From Rhyacophila brunnea (taxonomy: Eukaryota > Arthropoda > Insecta > Trichoptera > Rhyacophilidae): a stretch of 64,000 bases of DNA. The stretch spans positions 1 to 64,000 of the forward strand of contig JAGYXB010001329.1 in assembly GCA_022495005.1 (NCBI GenBank), in the 5' to 3' direction. The position numbers and the translations under genes are program-made. This document shows, piece by piece, positions 46,023 through 57,398 of the stretch (within the stretch, counting starts at the first letter, position 1; each line of letters opens with the position of its first letter). Below the pieces are notes generated by a model. The model made no database searches, had not been told where the DNA came from, and saw only the letters and a program-made list of their open reading frames with translations.

Positions 46023-47448
46023 TACCCAAAGTGACAGAATTGACATCACCAATGAGGTGAAGTTAAAATTGGGAGAACAACCAAGTATAATCATGGACAC
46101 ACCACAACAGGGCAAGAATGGCCGTTTTCATTTGCACTACATGTAGGTAAGTCGTTCAAAAATACGTAGCCAAACATATCGTCTTACTTTTACATAACAG
46201 CACCCACGAGAAAATCAGTCGGACAAAGCCACGGATAGTCATTATTCATACAGCCTTCAGTAAAGAAGATTCGACACCATACAATATTATATAATGTGCT
46301 AAGTATGACAATAATAACTACGGTGATTGCTGGTGACAGAATAAACGTAATATAATTATTAAACATCACATTTTTTAACGTACAACCTTGCATACCTGTA
46401 ACAGTACAAATTAAATTGTCATAGCGAATGATATTAAGTATTTAATGAGTATTCATTTGAAGGTCTCATAATGTCCATAAGACCTCCAAATGGAAACTAA
46501 GTAGATAATTGATTTCGTCTTCTTCTTTAAATCCTTCCCTCAAAGTAAAAATATGTCTACTTACACGATCAACACAAGGAAAGAACTATTTACTTTCACA
46601 GTTAATCCGCTGTGAATAATACAATAGTATAAATCAAATGTGATAAATTAATATAATATAAAATCGTCTTATATCTACCAAATAAATCGTATACCTACTC
46701 TTTTTTTTATGCTGACTGCTGATGCTGTGAGAGAAAAAAAATACCAAACACTATATAGTTGTGTATATTAATAACAACTAATTCCATTATTAGACTTTGT
46801 CTGCAATAAATTGCGAGTAAAAACAAATTTTCCGGCATAGTACGCTGGTGTTGCGGAAACATCATCGATATAAGATTTATACGAGGAAAAGAGGCCTCAA
46901 GAAAATTTAAATAACCTCGTTACATACATTTTCATGGCGCAGTCGATCAGACGTTCTAGGGAGGATATTTTTCTTTACTCGCGATGCTTTTTATCAGCGA
47001 AACGACGATATGACGCACTAATGGCCATACACTGATAGAAAATCGACAAATATCTCGACATGTTAGCTTCGACGATAAAGCTTGAATAGATAGAATTGAT
47101 ATCGAATAATATTTGTATACTTACAGGGTTTTCACTTGCATTATATCACGTCGATAGCAGTCATCGTCAAAATATAAGAAGCAGTTAATATAGTTAACCT
47201 TCACATTGACTATCCGGGCAAAAGACAACTATCGTGAATGAAGAATTTAAAGCAGAGATTCCAGGAAGCAGCATAGGCGAGGCACAAAAAATAGTAACTA
47301 CACTGCCAATATCAGTAGCGAAGTACTGAAATTATTATTTCAGAAAGTATATCGACGGCACAGTAAAAACTGACCATGAATAATCGGTTAGCGAAAATGT
47401 AAGATCGACCTGACCAATAACGAAAAAGGCTAAAAAATACACCTCTAA
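46023..47448. other. AT-rich sequence with a small hairpin
   Basis: 46452-46491 is a compact inverted repeat (catttgaaggtct / agacctccaaatg, ~14-base loop). Nothing else recognised. Confidence 0.4.
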
Positions 47449-47457
47449 CGGTCATAT

Positions 47458-47669
47458 ATATATATATATATATATTTTTTTGTTTTAGAATTATTAATAA
47501 CCATATCCTTGCTTTTTCATACAAGGTGGTTGTTAGTAATTTTGAAAAATCACAGACACCCAGGCTTTGAGAAAAACACATACATATTGTGTGTCCTGAC
47601 CGGGAGTCGAACCCAGGAACTCTCGGGTGGAAGACAAGCGCCTTACGCACTGCACCATGAGAGCCGCCT
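47458..47669 (-). mobile_element. tRNA-derived SINE, family A, copy 3, with target duplication
   Basis: Minus strand begins ggcggctctcatggtgcagt, has B box gggttcgactcccggtc, and ends in a (ta)n/T-rich tail at 47458-47480. Flanked by the 9-bp direct repeat acggtcata at 47449-47457 and 47670-47678, confirming retroposition and the family boundaries. Confidence 0.88.
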
Positions 47670-47880
47670 ACGGTCATACATTGTATGCTATGCATAATTG
47701 AACTTTGAGTCTAGAGATACGATTTATAAGAAAAAACCACGCTGTTCGACTCCAAGGCGGTGATCTTGATAATTGCCAACTTTCGTAGAGAAAATGACAG
47801 TTACAAAAGAATATAAAAATGTAACAACAAACAAAATGTATCATCAGAAGACATTATTAATTATTCGTGATTTTGGAGTA

Positions 47881-48207
47881 ACCAGGGAACTGAAATACCT
47901 AATGGGTAAGGAGAAGCAGGCAATCGATCTCGAGTAAGGAAGAATAACGGATAAATTTAAACACGTGTCAAAAATACGTCATACATCGAATACTGACAAC
48001 TGCTCTCAGTTTATTTGACGCTCATTTAATATTGGTGTAGGTATTACACACACTGTTGCACGTCTATAATGCGTGCTTCATTTTCGTATGACACTCACAC
48101 ATCCAAAACCCTGCGTCAAAATTTACTATATTGGTATATAGCCTATCGGAATTCTATTTTATTATCTGTTCTATGGGAGTAATCCAAATTTATGGATGAA
48201 ACGATCA
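47881..48207. repeat. Dispersed repeat M, copy 3
   Basis: Colinear with copies 1 and 2. Copies 2 and 3 share about 25 further bases (cccaaat.ta...gaacgat) that copy 1 lacks. Confidence 0.6.
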
Positions 48208-48618
48208 TATTTAATAACAATTAGTAGAAAATTTACTGACACAATTTGTTTCGGTTGCTGTATGTGTAAACAAATAATGAGATATGTTGAAAAGATAAAG
48301 ATCTCTCCCGACATCCGCTATTTGATGCTTGATGCGCTTCCTGATTCAATTTCCGATAAATGTTTGCTTCCTCTAGTCGGCAACATCGATTTCCTTCGCC
48401 CTTCCAAGGATACCTACAGTCGATGCTATGGCATAGCTGATTTGAAACGAAAGCTTTCTACAATATTGCAATCTCAATACACTGACAATCAGAATAGAAC
48501 AATGGATATTGTCATATTGTTTCTATCTTTCATTAATTTGAAAAGCTATTCCATGCATCAGATTTTACAGCGACTTCTCCTACAAATGTTGCAAGAAACT
48601 GTTTTCTGCAAGATTTAA
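48196..48618 (+). CDS. Unrecognised 140-codon open frame
   Basis: Longest plain plus-strand frame in the window. It starts ATG 48196 just inside the end of repeat M copy 3 and stops at 48616-48618. The middle (ISPDIRYLMLDALPDSISDK, PLVGNIDFLRPSKDTYSRCY, GIADLKRKLST) uses mixed codons with G/C at third positions, unlike the AT-driven frames elsewhere. That suggests real, perhaps former, coding sequence. No signal peptide, no obvious membrane segment, no catalytic motif that I recognise. A foldback element starts 12 bp downstream. It could be an exon, a decayed transposon protein or chance. Confidence 0.3.
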   Translation: MKRSYLITISRKFTDTICFGCCMCKQIMRYVEKIKISPDIRYLMLDALPDSISDKCLLPLVGNIDFLRPSKDTYSRCYGIADLKRKLSTILQSQYTDNQNRTMDIVILFLSFINLKSYSMHQILQRLLLQMLQETVFCKI

Positions 48619-48630
48619 TAATTTAACATA

Positions 48631-48913
48631 CATAATTTAAAAACATTTCTAAGAAATGTATAACCGCTAGAAAAAATATTTGAAAACACCCAGCAGGTTC
48701 GATCCTACGCCCCACGGGATTCGCGCCCAAGTGCACTGACCACTGAGCTATATGTGTTCTATCTAATTACGACTAAATTAACTAACCAGTGGTTTTTAGA
48801 ATACTCTCTGAAACGCTTTCTGAATTTGCGAACCTGCTGGGTGTCATATTTTTCCAATATGCATTTTTTCTAATGTTTATATATTTCTCAGAAATGTTTT
48901 CAAATTTTTTATG
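48631..48913 (-). mobile_element. Foldback/SINE-like element, family F, copy 2
   Basis: Arms 48631-48702 (aaaacatttctaagaaatgt, cacccagcaggttcg) and 48828-48913 (cgaacctgctgggtg, tttctcagaaatgttttcaa) pair imperfectly. The loop carries, on the minus strand, tagctcagtggtcagtgca, which fits a pol III A box, followed by gcgcgaatcccgtggggcg. A tRNA-like core inside inverted arms is unusual. Copy 1 is at 2439-3330. Confidence 0.6.
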
Positions 48914-49960
48914 TTCAATAAAAGAATGTTACATTCTTAAATCTTGGAAATTGGTCGTTGCATAAAAAATAGATTATTAATTTGTTCTATATGTACGGTT
49001 ACTTTCACCAGGTAAGCGTGTTATTTTAGCAGAGCATCTTACAATAATTCTTATTGACAAAAAATATAATAAGTATAGAATTGTTATAAATAGAAAATCT
49101 GTGATTCCTTATGTACATCATTAATCGAGAAAAAGAGTAGGTATATGACACATCATCTACAAAGAGATCGGAAAAATATTAAATATGTAATTAATAGTAT
49201 CTATCATAATATCCTAATTTTAGCTTAAAATCAAAACATCGGATTAGGTTCTTACTTCCGTGCATTCGATTAATACTATTATATCCCAATACAAATAAAA
49301 TTTAGTACTTAGTCATGTCCTTATTGCGAAAACTTAACAATATTCAGTGAACTGATTAAATTTCCATTTCAAAGTACCGTCCTATATTCCAGAACATAAG
49401 TCCAACGAGAGGGAGCGAAATTTATTTAAATGTAGAGTATTAAGACCCTCAGAAAGTACCTACCTACCAAAGTACCACATAAAATGGACAAAGTTCATTC
49501 ACGATTCTATTATACGTGCCTTATTGAAATGTAAATATTTAAGTACTCTAGGTAGTACCTACTACAAAAATGTTGAATAAATAATATGATTGAAAACGTC
49601 ATAATAAAGTAAACAGAAATATTTTGCTCTAGTTGCATAAATCAGTACATAAGTGCGTAGAGTGTAGACAGAAACTATCCAATATTGTTTTTCATACGGG
49701 CCATAAGTTAGTAATTGTAATTACATTACAGTATATATTTGAAAGAATTCATATTAGATACATTTTAGTATATCATTTCAATTAGTGGCACTAATAGTCA
49801 GAGGTGGCTTCTGAGTCCTGGCCGCCTCTAATATCCTTCTCTACCATCTCTCCTACTTTGTCTTGGATCGCAAGTTAGTGACGTTGAATGTGGAGGTCCT
49901 TTTTAACCATGTAATAGTAATCATGGCTCGCAAACAATTTATAACATTCATAAGAATGTT
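48914..49960. other. Repeat R tail then AT-rich DNA
   Basis: 48908-48975 is repeat R. The rest has no recognised feature. Confidence 0.4.
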
Positions 49961-49973
49961 GTGTATCTACAGA

Positions 49974-50240
49974 TTAGTCTGAAAACGTGCCTCTAAGTTC
50001 TAGAATACTAATTTGGTCGGTAGGTACTAACGTACGAGCAACACTTCTTGGACCCTTAGGATAATGGTCACGAGAAAGATAAAGGCGTTTGAGCTTCAAT
50101 GCTTCAGGAGCAAATTTATCGGAAAGAGCGAGTGACAAGTTCTGCAACTCATTGTGAAGAGGAATATCGAAAGACGGTAATGAATAAGGAGCAAATATCG
50201 GCTGCGCAATATTATATACTAGTTTGGGTAAATTCCACAC
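49974..50240 (-). CDS. Unrecognised 88-codon open frame, possibly a C-terminal exon
   Basis: Reads MWNLPKLVYNIAQPIFAPYS, LQNLSLALSDKFAPEALKLK, RLYLSRDHYPKGPRSVARTL, VPTDQISILELRGTFSD and stop. Upstream in the same frame it is open through CPLLRAV apart from one stop near 50268, so coding sequence may once have extended to about 50390. Composition is protein-like (balanced, amphipathic) and GC-richer than its flanks. I do not recognise the family. It may be the C-terminus of a mobile-element protein. Confidence 0.35.
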   Translation of the reverse strand: MWNLPKLVYNIAQPIFAPYSLPSFDIPLHNELQNLSLALSDKFAPEALKLKRLYLSRDHYPKGPRSVARTLVPTDQISILELRGTFSD

Positions 50241-50399
50241 AGCCCGTAACAGAGGGCACTTATATACTATGTCACGTCAAGAAACTGACGCTCGAATCGT
50301 GCAAACTGCAGAACGAAGAAGAACAATGAAAGCTGTCGACCCGGGTTTCGCCTTTCTGGAATCTTCAATCACCAATAACAAATGCACACTGAGACAAAA

Positions 50400-51729
50400 T
50401 TAAGTCAATTCTATTTTATATAACAAATTAATACAATAAAATAATGTTAAATCCTTATTCAAGTAAAGAAGTAATTTGTATAAAAACCAGTGTTTATATT
50501 TTGTTGTGTTTGGAAATTCCACAGAAGATACGGAAGATACGTAAGATACTCACTATTATTACATTAAAGAGCATTAGAATGTCATTCATTACTCATAAAC
50601 AATGAATCTACATAGGTAAAATGTTGGGAACTTAATAAAATGAGGTAATCAATACTATCGACTGAGGGTATTTGTTGGAATTTAAATTCTAATTTGTACT
50701 ATTATATTTGAATCATTTTTTACGACCCGGGTTTCGCCTCAGTTCAGAGAATAGAATCTAATATTAAATACTGTTTATTTTATAACAATGTATGTAATTA
50801 ACATCTGGTAGGCAGTACAGAAGATAGAACACGTAGAAGCGGAACCTAAGCATACTAACCTACTTACTGGCTTTTTCAAATTGTTTTCACTTTCGCAGTT
50901 ATACAATACCAGCTTTATCAATAATGACATACCGAAAAAAACCAAAACCGCATACTAATCAGAGTGCGGTAAAAATTCTGTGATATTAATAAACCACAGC
51001 GGTGAAGAAAACCGGAAACATAGTTTATTTAGATGTTGCATAATGAACACATAGTTATAATATATGCGAATATCATGAAATGAACAATAAATAGTACAAA
51101 TACATAATATACAATTACAGTACAATTTTAAAAGGTAAATGAAAACAGTGATAACGATGCGTGAATGTTGCGAAATACATAACCAGTAATGTTTTAAAAA
51201 AAAAAAACTTCTTTAATTAGCAGGTATAACCAGCGTATTTTATCTTGAAATATAAAATTCCTCTTATTGATAACAGTATTCTTATCAAAATGACAATCGT
51301 CGTACAATGGGACGGTTGTTCACGTAGCCAACTTAAAATAAATAAATCCAAAATACAGTTATTAATAATATCTGCGTGTCTGTGCAACCGCGTTATTTAC
51401 AGTTTTCCATGAAAATTAAGAAATAAACTGTATATAAAATAGTAGGAAGGCACCTACTCGTAACACTTGTCGCCACTGTACTTAAAAACGTAAAATGATT
51501 TATTTGATTAGAAAACAGTATAGGTAGGCCCATAATACATTCATGACAACGACACAGATAAAGCAATTTATTATGTACTCAATAGGTAAAAGTAATTATA
51601 AATTTAACCTGTTTAAAACGTCCCTAAAAATATAACGTGCATACATAATATATTACAATAGTTTAAACATAATATATTTTTAATCACACGATACACAGCA
51701 TGATGACAATATCACAATCGTCCTTGGAT
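50400..51729. other. AT-rich sequence, nothing recognised
   Basis: The string gacccgggtttcgcct occurs at 50339 and again at 50725, unexplained. Otherwise empty. Confidence 0.4.
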
Positions 51730-51737
51730 GGGAGCAC

Positions 51738-52315
51738 TAGAGTTGGGTTTCGGGAATTTCCCGACGGGAATTCTCGAAATTTTCCATCCCGAATCTCGAG
51801 AATTGAAATTTTTAACAATTCGGGAAATCCAGGACCCCGAGAATCTTTTCTCGGGATTCGGGATTTCTTTATTATGAAATATTAATTTAAAAAACGATTT
51901 TCTATATGAAAAAAAGTGGACAGAAAACACAAAACGTTCTAAGACTGATCGGGCATTTAGCACAATTAAGCCAACGTCGACACAAAATGAGGGCAATTTT
52001 TGCAACATCAGGGAATTTTGTGTCTCAAAAGCGTACGCGATTGTCAGACGCAGCGGTTGACAGTCTGTGTTTTTTGAAATTCCATTTTAATAAGTGATGT
52101 TTTTAATTGTTTTTGTTTTCCTACTTAAATTTTGTTTGTCTTCTTACATAAATAAAAAAAATCATATTTTTTGGAATTTGTCTGTTTTTACACTAATTTT
52201 AAGATTTTTACAGGTTTTTTTTTAAATTTCCCGATATCTTGAGAATTCCCGAGAATTCTTTTCTGGAAATCCCGAATCTCGAGATTGAGATTTCCTCGGG
52301 AAATACCCAACTCTA
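51738..52315 (+). mobile_element. hAT-type element, family tagagttggg, copy 2 (578 bp)
   Basis: Starts tagagttgggtttcgggaat and ends aaatacccaactcta. Flanks gggagcac (51730-51737) and ggcagcac (52316-52323) match 7/8. Compared with 12626-13111 it keeps about 100 bp more interior, which encodes the transposase remnant listed separately. Confidence 0.85.
51906..52097 (+). pseudogene. hAT transposase C-terminal dimerisation remnant
   Basis: Reads HLAQLSQRRHKMRAIFATSG, NFVSQKRTRLSDAAVDSLCF, LKFHFNK and stop. The order matches the end of hAT transposases (hAT C-terminal dimerisation domain): P.TS..SER.FS.xG.xxS.KR.RL......LLFLK.N. Only about 45 residues of a usual 600 or more remain, so it cannot act as a transposase. 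It identifies the element's parentage. Confidence 0.75.
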
Positions 52316-52582
52316 GGCAGCACGAATACCGCAGAGCCACGAGTGATGCACGAAATGCTTCAAATTAAAATAACAATCACTCTACGGATGGATAGGGATT
52401 GCATTGTCCAGAAGAAAACGTGTCGGAAAATTCTTTTGATCATCATAATCTTAAGAAAAGAATCCATACGTCTTTAAGTAGAGTCATCAAAGTCATAGAC
52501 TCAACACGAAAAATAATACGATGGACGAGTTTTCTTTATTATTTATTACCTATCTATTTTGACTTGATTTTCGCAGAGTTTA

Positions 52583-52737
52583 ATTTAATTTTAAAAACTA
52601 ACCAATACCATCTGTAAATAATTGTAGTGTTAGTTCAGTGAAAACAAATACGTATAACTTGCAAAGTTTAGTGTGTACTATTTATGTCGGATCTTAACAG
52701 CCTACATCCACCCTTCGCCACTTGTACCAACCTACAT
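52583..52737. repeat. Dispersed repeat P, copy 3
   Basis: Aligned with 33929-34078: agttcagtgaaaacaaatac, tttagtgtgtactatttatg, acccttcgccact. Confidence 0.6.
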
Positions 52738-53363
52738 ACGAAGCGAAAAATACATAAGTCAGGTTGAGTAATAATAAGTACGTATGCATGGCAATCATTT
52801 CAGGGAAAGTCTAAGTGATGCTTGACATTTGCATTGCTTATGTACGCTGTGATTAGAGCTGATAACCCAAGTAGGAAAGCTGGTAACTACATAAGTGAAT
52901 CACTACAAGAATTCGCACGATGACGATTTACGAGGCGACTGCATTCCATTCCGACAGTCGGTACACATTAACACTGTCTTGCTTGTTTGCTCTTCAAACG
53001 CCAAAGCAACGCCGATTGACATAGCTGAAGGAAACACGAGGAAATGTGGCTTTGGTAATACTTACCGAGTCTAGAGTAAATAGACCGTATACCTATTGTA
53101 TATGAAAGAAACACACTGTGATTTATCGATAATAATAAGTGGCCAATAATAGAATAGGTGCATACCAGCAGCGAAGGGTGCCTATTGAAAGTGGGTAGGC
53201 TGTGGTAGATAACTGAAAGAATCTTAGAACAGCCATATTAAATTTACAGTAGCTAGGTACTTGAATGTTTTTCATCTTCAGTATTTTACTAAACAAAAAT
53301 TATTAAATTTTACCTTTTTGTAATAGATATTACATGCACTAAAATAGATATTAAAGAAAAGTA
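52738..53363. other. AT-rich; short inverted relic of repeat P
   Basis: 53160-53217 (inverse reads ccacagcctaccc..gcacccttcgctgctgg) resembles the end of repeat P. Nothing else. Confidence 0.35.
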
Positions 53364-53450
53364 ATACCCAACCGCGATTCGAACTCGGGGTTATAAAATT
53401 ATACCATCATGGCAATCGGGCGTTTAGACCGCAAGACTGTTTCAGTATTG
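53364..53450 (-). mobile_element. tRNA-like SINE head, family E
   Basis: Minus strand: ttgcggtctaaacgcccgat then ccccgagttcgaatcgcggt (B box GAGTTCGAATC). Adjacent sequence is not a cloverleaf. Confidence 0.45.
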
Positions 53451-53663
53451 TCACGGCGTGCCGAAAGTGTATAATTTTTACAAAAATTACTTCGTTGTAT
53501 TGTATGCACCGGAGGTACCATTAGGATTAAATACCTACATCCTCAAAGCACGTGATGTGATAGTATGACGTATGTCATACAATACGTGTGTGTGTAATGC
53601 GTTAAATGTAACAAATTAAAAGAAAACGAAATTTCGGGGAGTATGTATTTGCACGAGAGTCGA

Positions 53664-53998
53664 GAGACAATATCTTCTTAAAAATTAAATATCTTATTTG
53701 GGTGTACGAGTACCTACACTATTTGTACAGCATAAAGGTCGCTGGGTAGACATTTGTGTATAATTTGTAAAACAATTTCGGTAAAAATTGGATATAGCAG
53801 TTACGTCGAGGGATGGTACCAAAACATAACAAGCTTAACCAAAAAAGGTACTAATTTCCATACAAATTGAAAAGATATAAAACACATGTTAGGAATTTGT
53901 TTCAGCGACTTTGATAGGATAACTACAGAAAATTCCATCTTATATATACAACATCTTAATGACATACAATATTTCCGTGCACTAACCCATCGATATGT
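53664..53998. mobile_element. Decayed MITE related to 42680-43932
   Basis: 53664-53796 follows the right half of that MITE (ttgtacagcataaaggtc, acaatttcggtaaaaattgg). The end gacatacaatatttccgtgc, actaacccatcgatatg appears at 53961-53998 after about 165 bp of unrelated sequence. Confidence 0.45.
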
Positions 53999-54071
53999 CC
54001 TTTAATTCGTCGATAGAACGGTCAAACATAACACTATAAACATGAAGTTGCGATTGAATTTACTATGGAAT

Positions 54072-54413
54072 TAGGGATTGCAATACCATTTTTTCGATAA
54101 ACGGGATCCCGAAATAGGTACCGAAATACCGGTTTTACAAATCATAATACCAGTACTCTCCGTATTAAGAAAGCAGTCACTTTCATCATTGGACAGAAAA
54201 CTCTCGACTTTGGTTTTGGACGGAATTTGACAACAAAAAAATCGTGTCGATTTCCGTTTCTAGGTAGAAATTTCATTTTTTTTTGCGGAAAAGTCGACCG
54301 AACTGAGAAAAAATAAAGTGCCGTCAGATAATTGTCTTGATAATATATTTTTAACGAATACCGGTATTCAATATGTAATACCGAAAAACCGGTATTGATA
54401 TTCATATCTCCTA
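54072..54413. mobile_element. hAT-type MITE, family tagggattgc (342 bp)
   Basis: Left tagggattgcaatacc; right end aaaccggtattgatattcat ... ctccta (inverse tagg...aataccgg). Flanks tatggaat (54064-54071) and tatggagt (54414-54421) match 7/8. Rich in accggtatt strings. Non-coding. Confidence 0.65.
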
Positions 54414-54639
54414 TATGGAGTACGTATCTTAATAATAGATATTATATAATACGCCTTCTTGATATTATACTAGAATTTAATTATGAATGCTTGAGTGAGA
54501 AAAAAGAATAAAAGCGCCCTGAAATCAGTCACTGCGATCTTTAAAGCCGACGAATTATGCCTATTAAAACGCAAAGTTAGAGTTTAATTACTCGACTTAC
54601 CGTAAGGTTAGAAAAAATAAAATTCTAATCTATAGAGCA

Positions 54640-54880
54640 GTTGCGGTGGAAAATCCGCGATTGCTCATGAAGAATGGGCGACGATAAGCGATCGCCCTTG
54701 CCAGCTTACGGTGTCCGAGCGGAGTGACCTTCTGGCGCCTATAAAACCTCTCTTCTTTTGACTGAGGCGGACTTAAACCTTCGCACATACCTTTCACTCA
54801 CCCTCCGAGGGTAGTGTGAGGACATAGCTAAACGGATAAGCGTCCCCTAAGATTCGTCAGCCGGGTATTTTGTGCGACAA
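54640..54880. other. Unexplained GC-richer island with TATA-like string
   Basis: gggcgacgataagcgatcgc, gtgtccgagcggagtgacct and then gcgcctataaaacctctctt at about 54735. The TATA-like string inside a GC-rich block could be a promoter of a host gene or an LTR. No start or initiator element can be assigned. Another part (gctaaacggataagcgtccc) looks faintly tRNA-like. Confidence 0.25.
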
Positions 54881-55094
54881 GTGAACATGTTTGATTTATG
54901 TTTATAGTTAGACAATCGAGCTTTACATCTCTGATCGAGGCTACACGCACAAATAGAGATACTGCTTAATATTACCTACAAGAGTGTGTGTAGACGGCAT
55001 TAAGTAAACCAACTGTATCAAAAAATAGTTTTCAACTCTACATAATCGTGTAAACATAATATTATGTATCTTCAGAATAAAAAATGAATGCTTT

Positions 55095-55456
55095 AAGCCG
55101 GCTTTCACATCAAAACTAGTCTCGCCTACAACGTGTCGAATACGTTGATGTGACGTCATCGTTATTCACAAAACACACGTTGAAAAATGGAGCTCCACAG
55201 ATTTGTCGAATGCGACTGTTTAGTTTGAAAAAAACATGTGCTGTTGTAATCGACAAGTTGCACGCTTCTCAGGCTGAGAGTCGAAAACGCCAGGACGCAT
55301 ACAAACACCTACGAATTGGTCATTCCTATACCGCCTCGCCGATAGCCGCATCCAAATATCTATGGGGTTCGAAGGTTACGTGCGACTGTCCCTAGGTAGA
55401 TCTGCGCGGTCTTCATATGCTACACCGGATCGACGTTTAGATGTGAGAGCCGGCTT
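55095..55456. mobile_element. TIR element, family aagccggctttcacatc (362 bp)
   Basis: Left aagccggctttcacatcaaa, right gatgtgagagccggctt written as its inverse aagccggctctcacatc (16/17). The 81-codon plus-strand frame inside (55150-55395) has no known motif. A perfect CRE-like tgacgtca lies at 55151-55158. No clear target duplication, so superfamily unassigned. Confidence 0.6.
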
Positions 55457-56816
55457 GAACTGTATAGCAAAATACAGCGTAGGATGCTAGCTCGATTGCC
55501 AACAATATCATAACGCAACTACCCAAGCGGCATTGATTTTAATTTATCAATAACTTACCCACCACTGAATGTCATAGAAAGCCATCTTTATTCAACTTCA
55601 AATATACGCACCTGAAACAATAGGAAAAAAATATTGATTAGAATATGTTTAGAACATTCTTCACATAGTATTAAAATGCTTACCAATACGATAGAGTATA
55701 CAGTCGCATAAAATACATACAATACTACATTTAAACGAGATATTGTAATGTTTTATGATTTTATGGATGTAAACATATATCTTCGTCCCTTATCACAGAA
55801 AAGACAAAATAATACAGATAAATCCCCGATAATCGTGGGGAAAGCGTTTTGGATACCGTCTATAATCATATACCTAGCTTACATTTGTTTCACTTCATTA
55901 TACTATCATAATATGTAAGCGAGCGAGAAAGATCGCACGAGCGTGATTCCCGCTCATTATGATGATTTCTGGCACATGGCACTTACCAAAACAAGTGCGG
56001 AACAAAAAAATATATTGAAAATCGATCGCGATATAACGAATTCGCACTCGCCGTTGACGTGATGAACGATGGTTGTCTGTAATAATATGGAAAGGTGCAT
56101 CGTCAGCGGAAACATCGAGGGTCGAAGCAGAAGAAGCAAGTCGCTTAGTAGTGCTACTGGCCTCTCAAATAAAGACACGGCTAAGACAATTAAATATATA
56201 GGGTTTAATCCACATAATTGAATTAAGTAGATACCCACTATACCTATATTGCATTATTTTATAAATATAATGTCTTTCTGGCGATAATTGATAGTGAACG
56301 TCATCAACGTGATCACTAAGGTAAGTTTATTCTGTTTCTCTTCTGCCGAGGCGAACTGTTGGTGAACGATACGGTACTGCATGGTGTATAAATAATTCAC
56401 AATGAAATAAAATTATCAAAGCCGAAATCTTTCCGCTGGCTTGGTTCATTCCCAAGAGAACCAAGTAGGTGGGTAAGTGGCTTTACTGACAGCGACCGAG
56501 TGTCTCGAAACAAGACAGCAGGACGCATTGTATTTGAATCAACTTATCGAAAGAAAGTAAAATACATATTAATAGATTTGTGTTGAGAGGAAATAGATTG
56601 TAACAGTTTTTCATTGAACATGTAATATAATGGGGAAAACCTTAGAGACATACATTGCAATTATGACAGAATGAGACATAAACCCACATTTATTACAATC
56701 CTCGCGGGTAGAATTACCAATTAAAAAATCCTAAATAGATATTCCGATTAACGACTACCGTTATGTTTGGGAATTGGAAAACGATCACTTTGAATATGAA
56801 TATTATGTGGTGTGGA
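55457..56816. other. Nothing recognised
   Basis: Mostly AT-rich. A 93-codon minus-strand frame (55957-56238) has no recognised motif. Confidence 0.4.
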
Positions 56817-57380
56817 CAGCGTTACCAACTTAGCGTTTTTCTTGTCAGATCTAGCATGTTTCGGTATCTTGCAACAAATGCATCTAGCTTATGGCGTTTT
56901 CATTAGCGTTTTTTGATGCCTTCAACAGCTTTAGCTTTGCATGTGCTGAAAATAAGCTAGATATTTAGTTTATTTATTCAGATATTTAATGTAGGTAGAT
57001 CAGTACTTAAAATAGAAATAAAACAACATAATGAAATAATTGGAACATTCTTGGCATTATAGTGATAGAATGGTATCAAATATTATACCTAATTTAATGT
57101 GTGCTTAGGCATGTGGCATTGCATTGACGAATATCGGGGATTCCACTCTCTGGTATTACCTAATTATTACTTATCATAGGTTGTTAGATAAATTAATTAT
57201 TTTTTGTCAATTTTGAAATGAGTTTTTGGGAAAATCTGATGTGTTTTTTTTGCACTACTTTCGATGGGCAAAAAAGATATTGAAATTTTATTTTGACAAA
57301 ATCTAGCGTTTTTTCCTGCCAAATAGCTTGTTTTCGTATCCCGTCTGGCATGTTTTTGTCAACGACAGTTGGCAACACTG
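56817..57380 (+). mobile_element. hAT-type element, family cagcgttgcc, copy 2 (564 bp)
   Basis: cagcgttaccaacttagcgt at the left and gttggcaacactg at the right. Perfect 8-bp duplication ggtgtgga at 56809-56816 and 57381-57388. Same orientation and layout as 38459-39037 (ttagcgttttttgatgc, aataagctagatatttagtt), but missing the zinc-finger-like part. Confidence 0.88.
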
Positions 57381-57398
57381 GGTGTGGAGTGTTGTTCG

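Noticed and set aside
47453..47474. (ta)n microsatellite as an independent feature
   Set aside because: It is the 3' tail of the SINE at 47458-47669.
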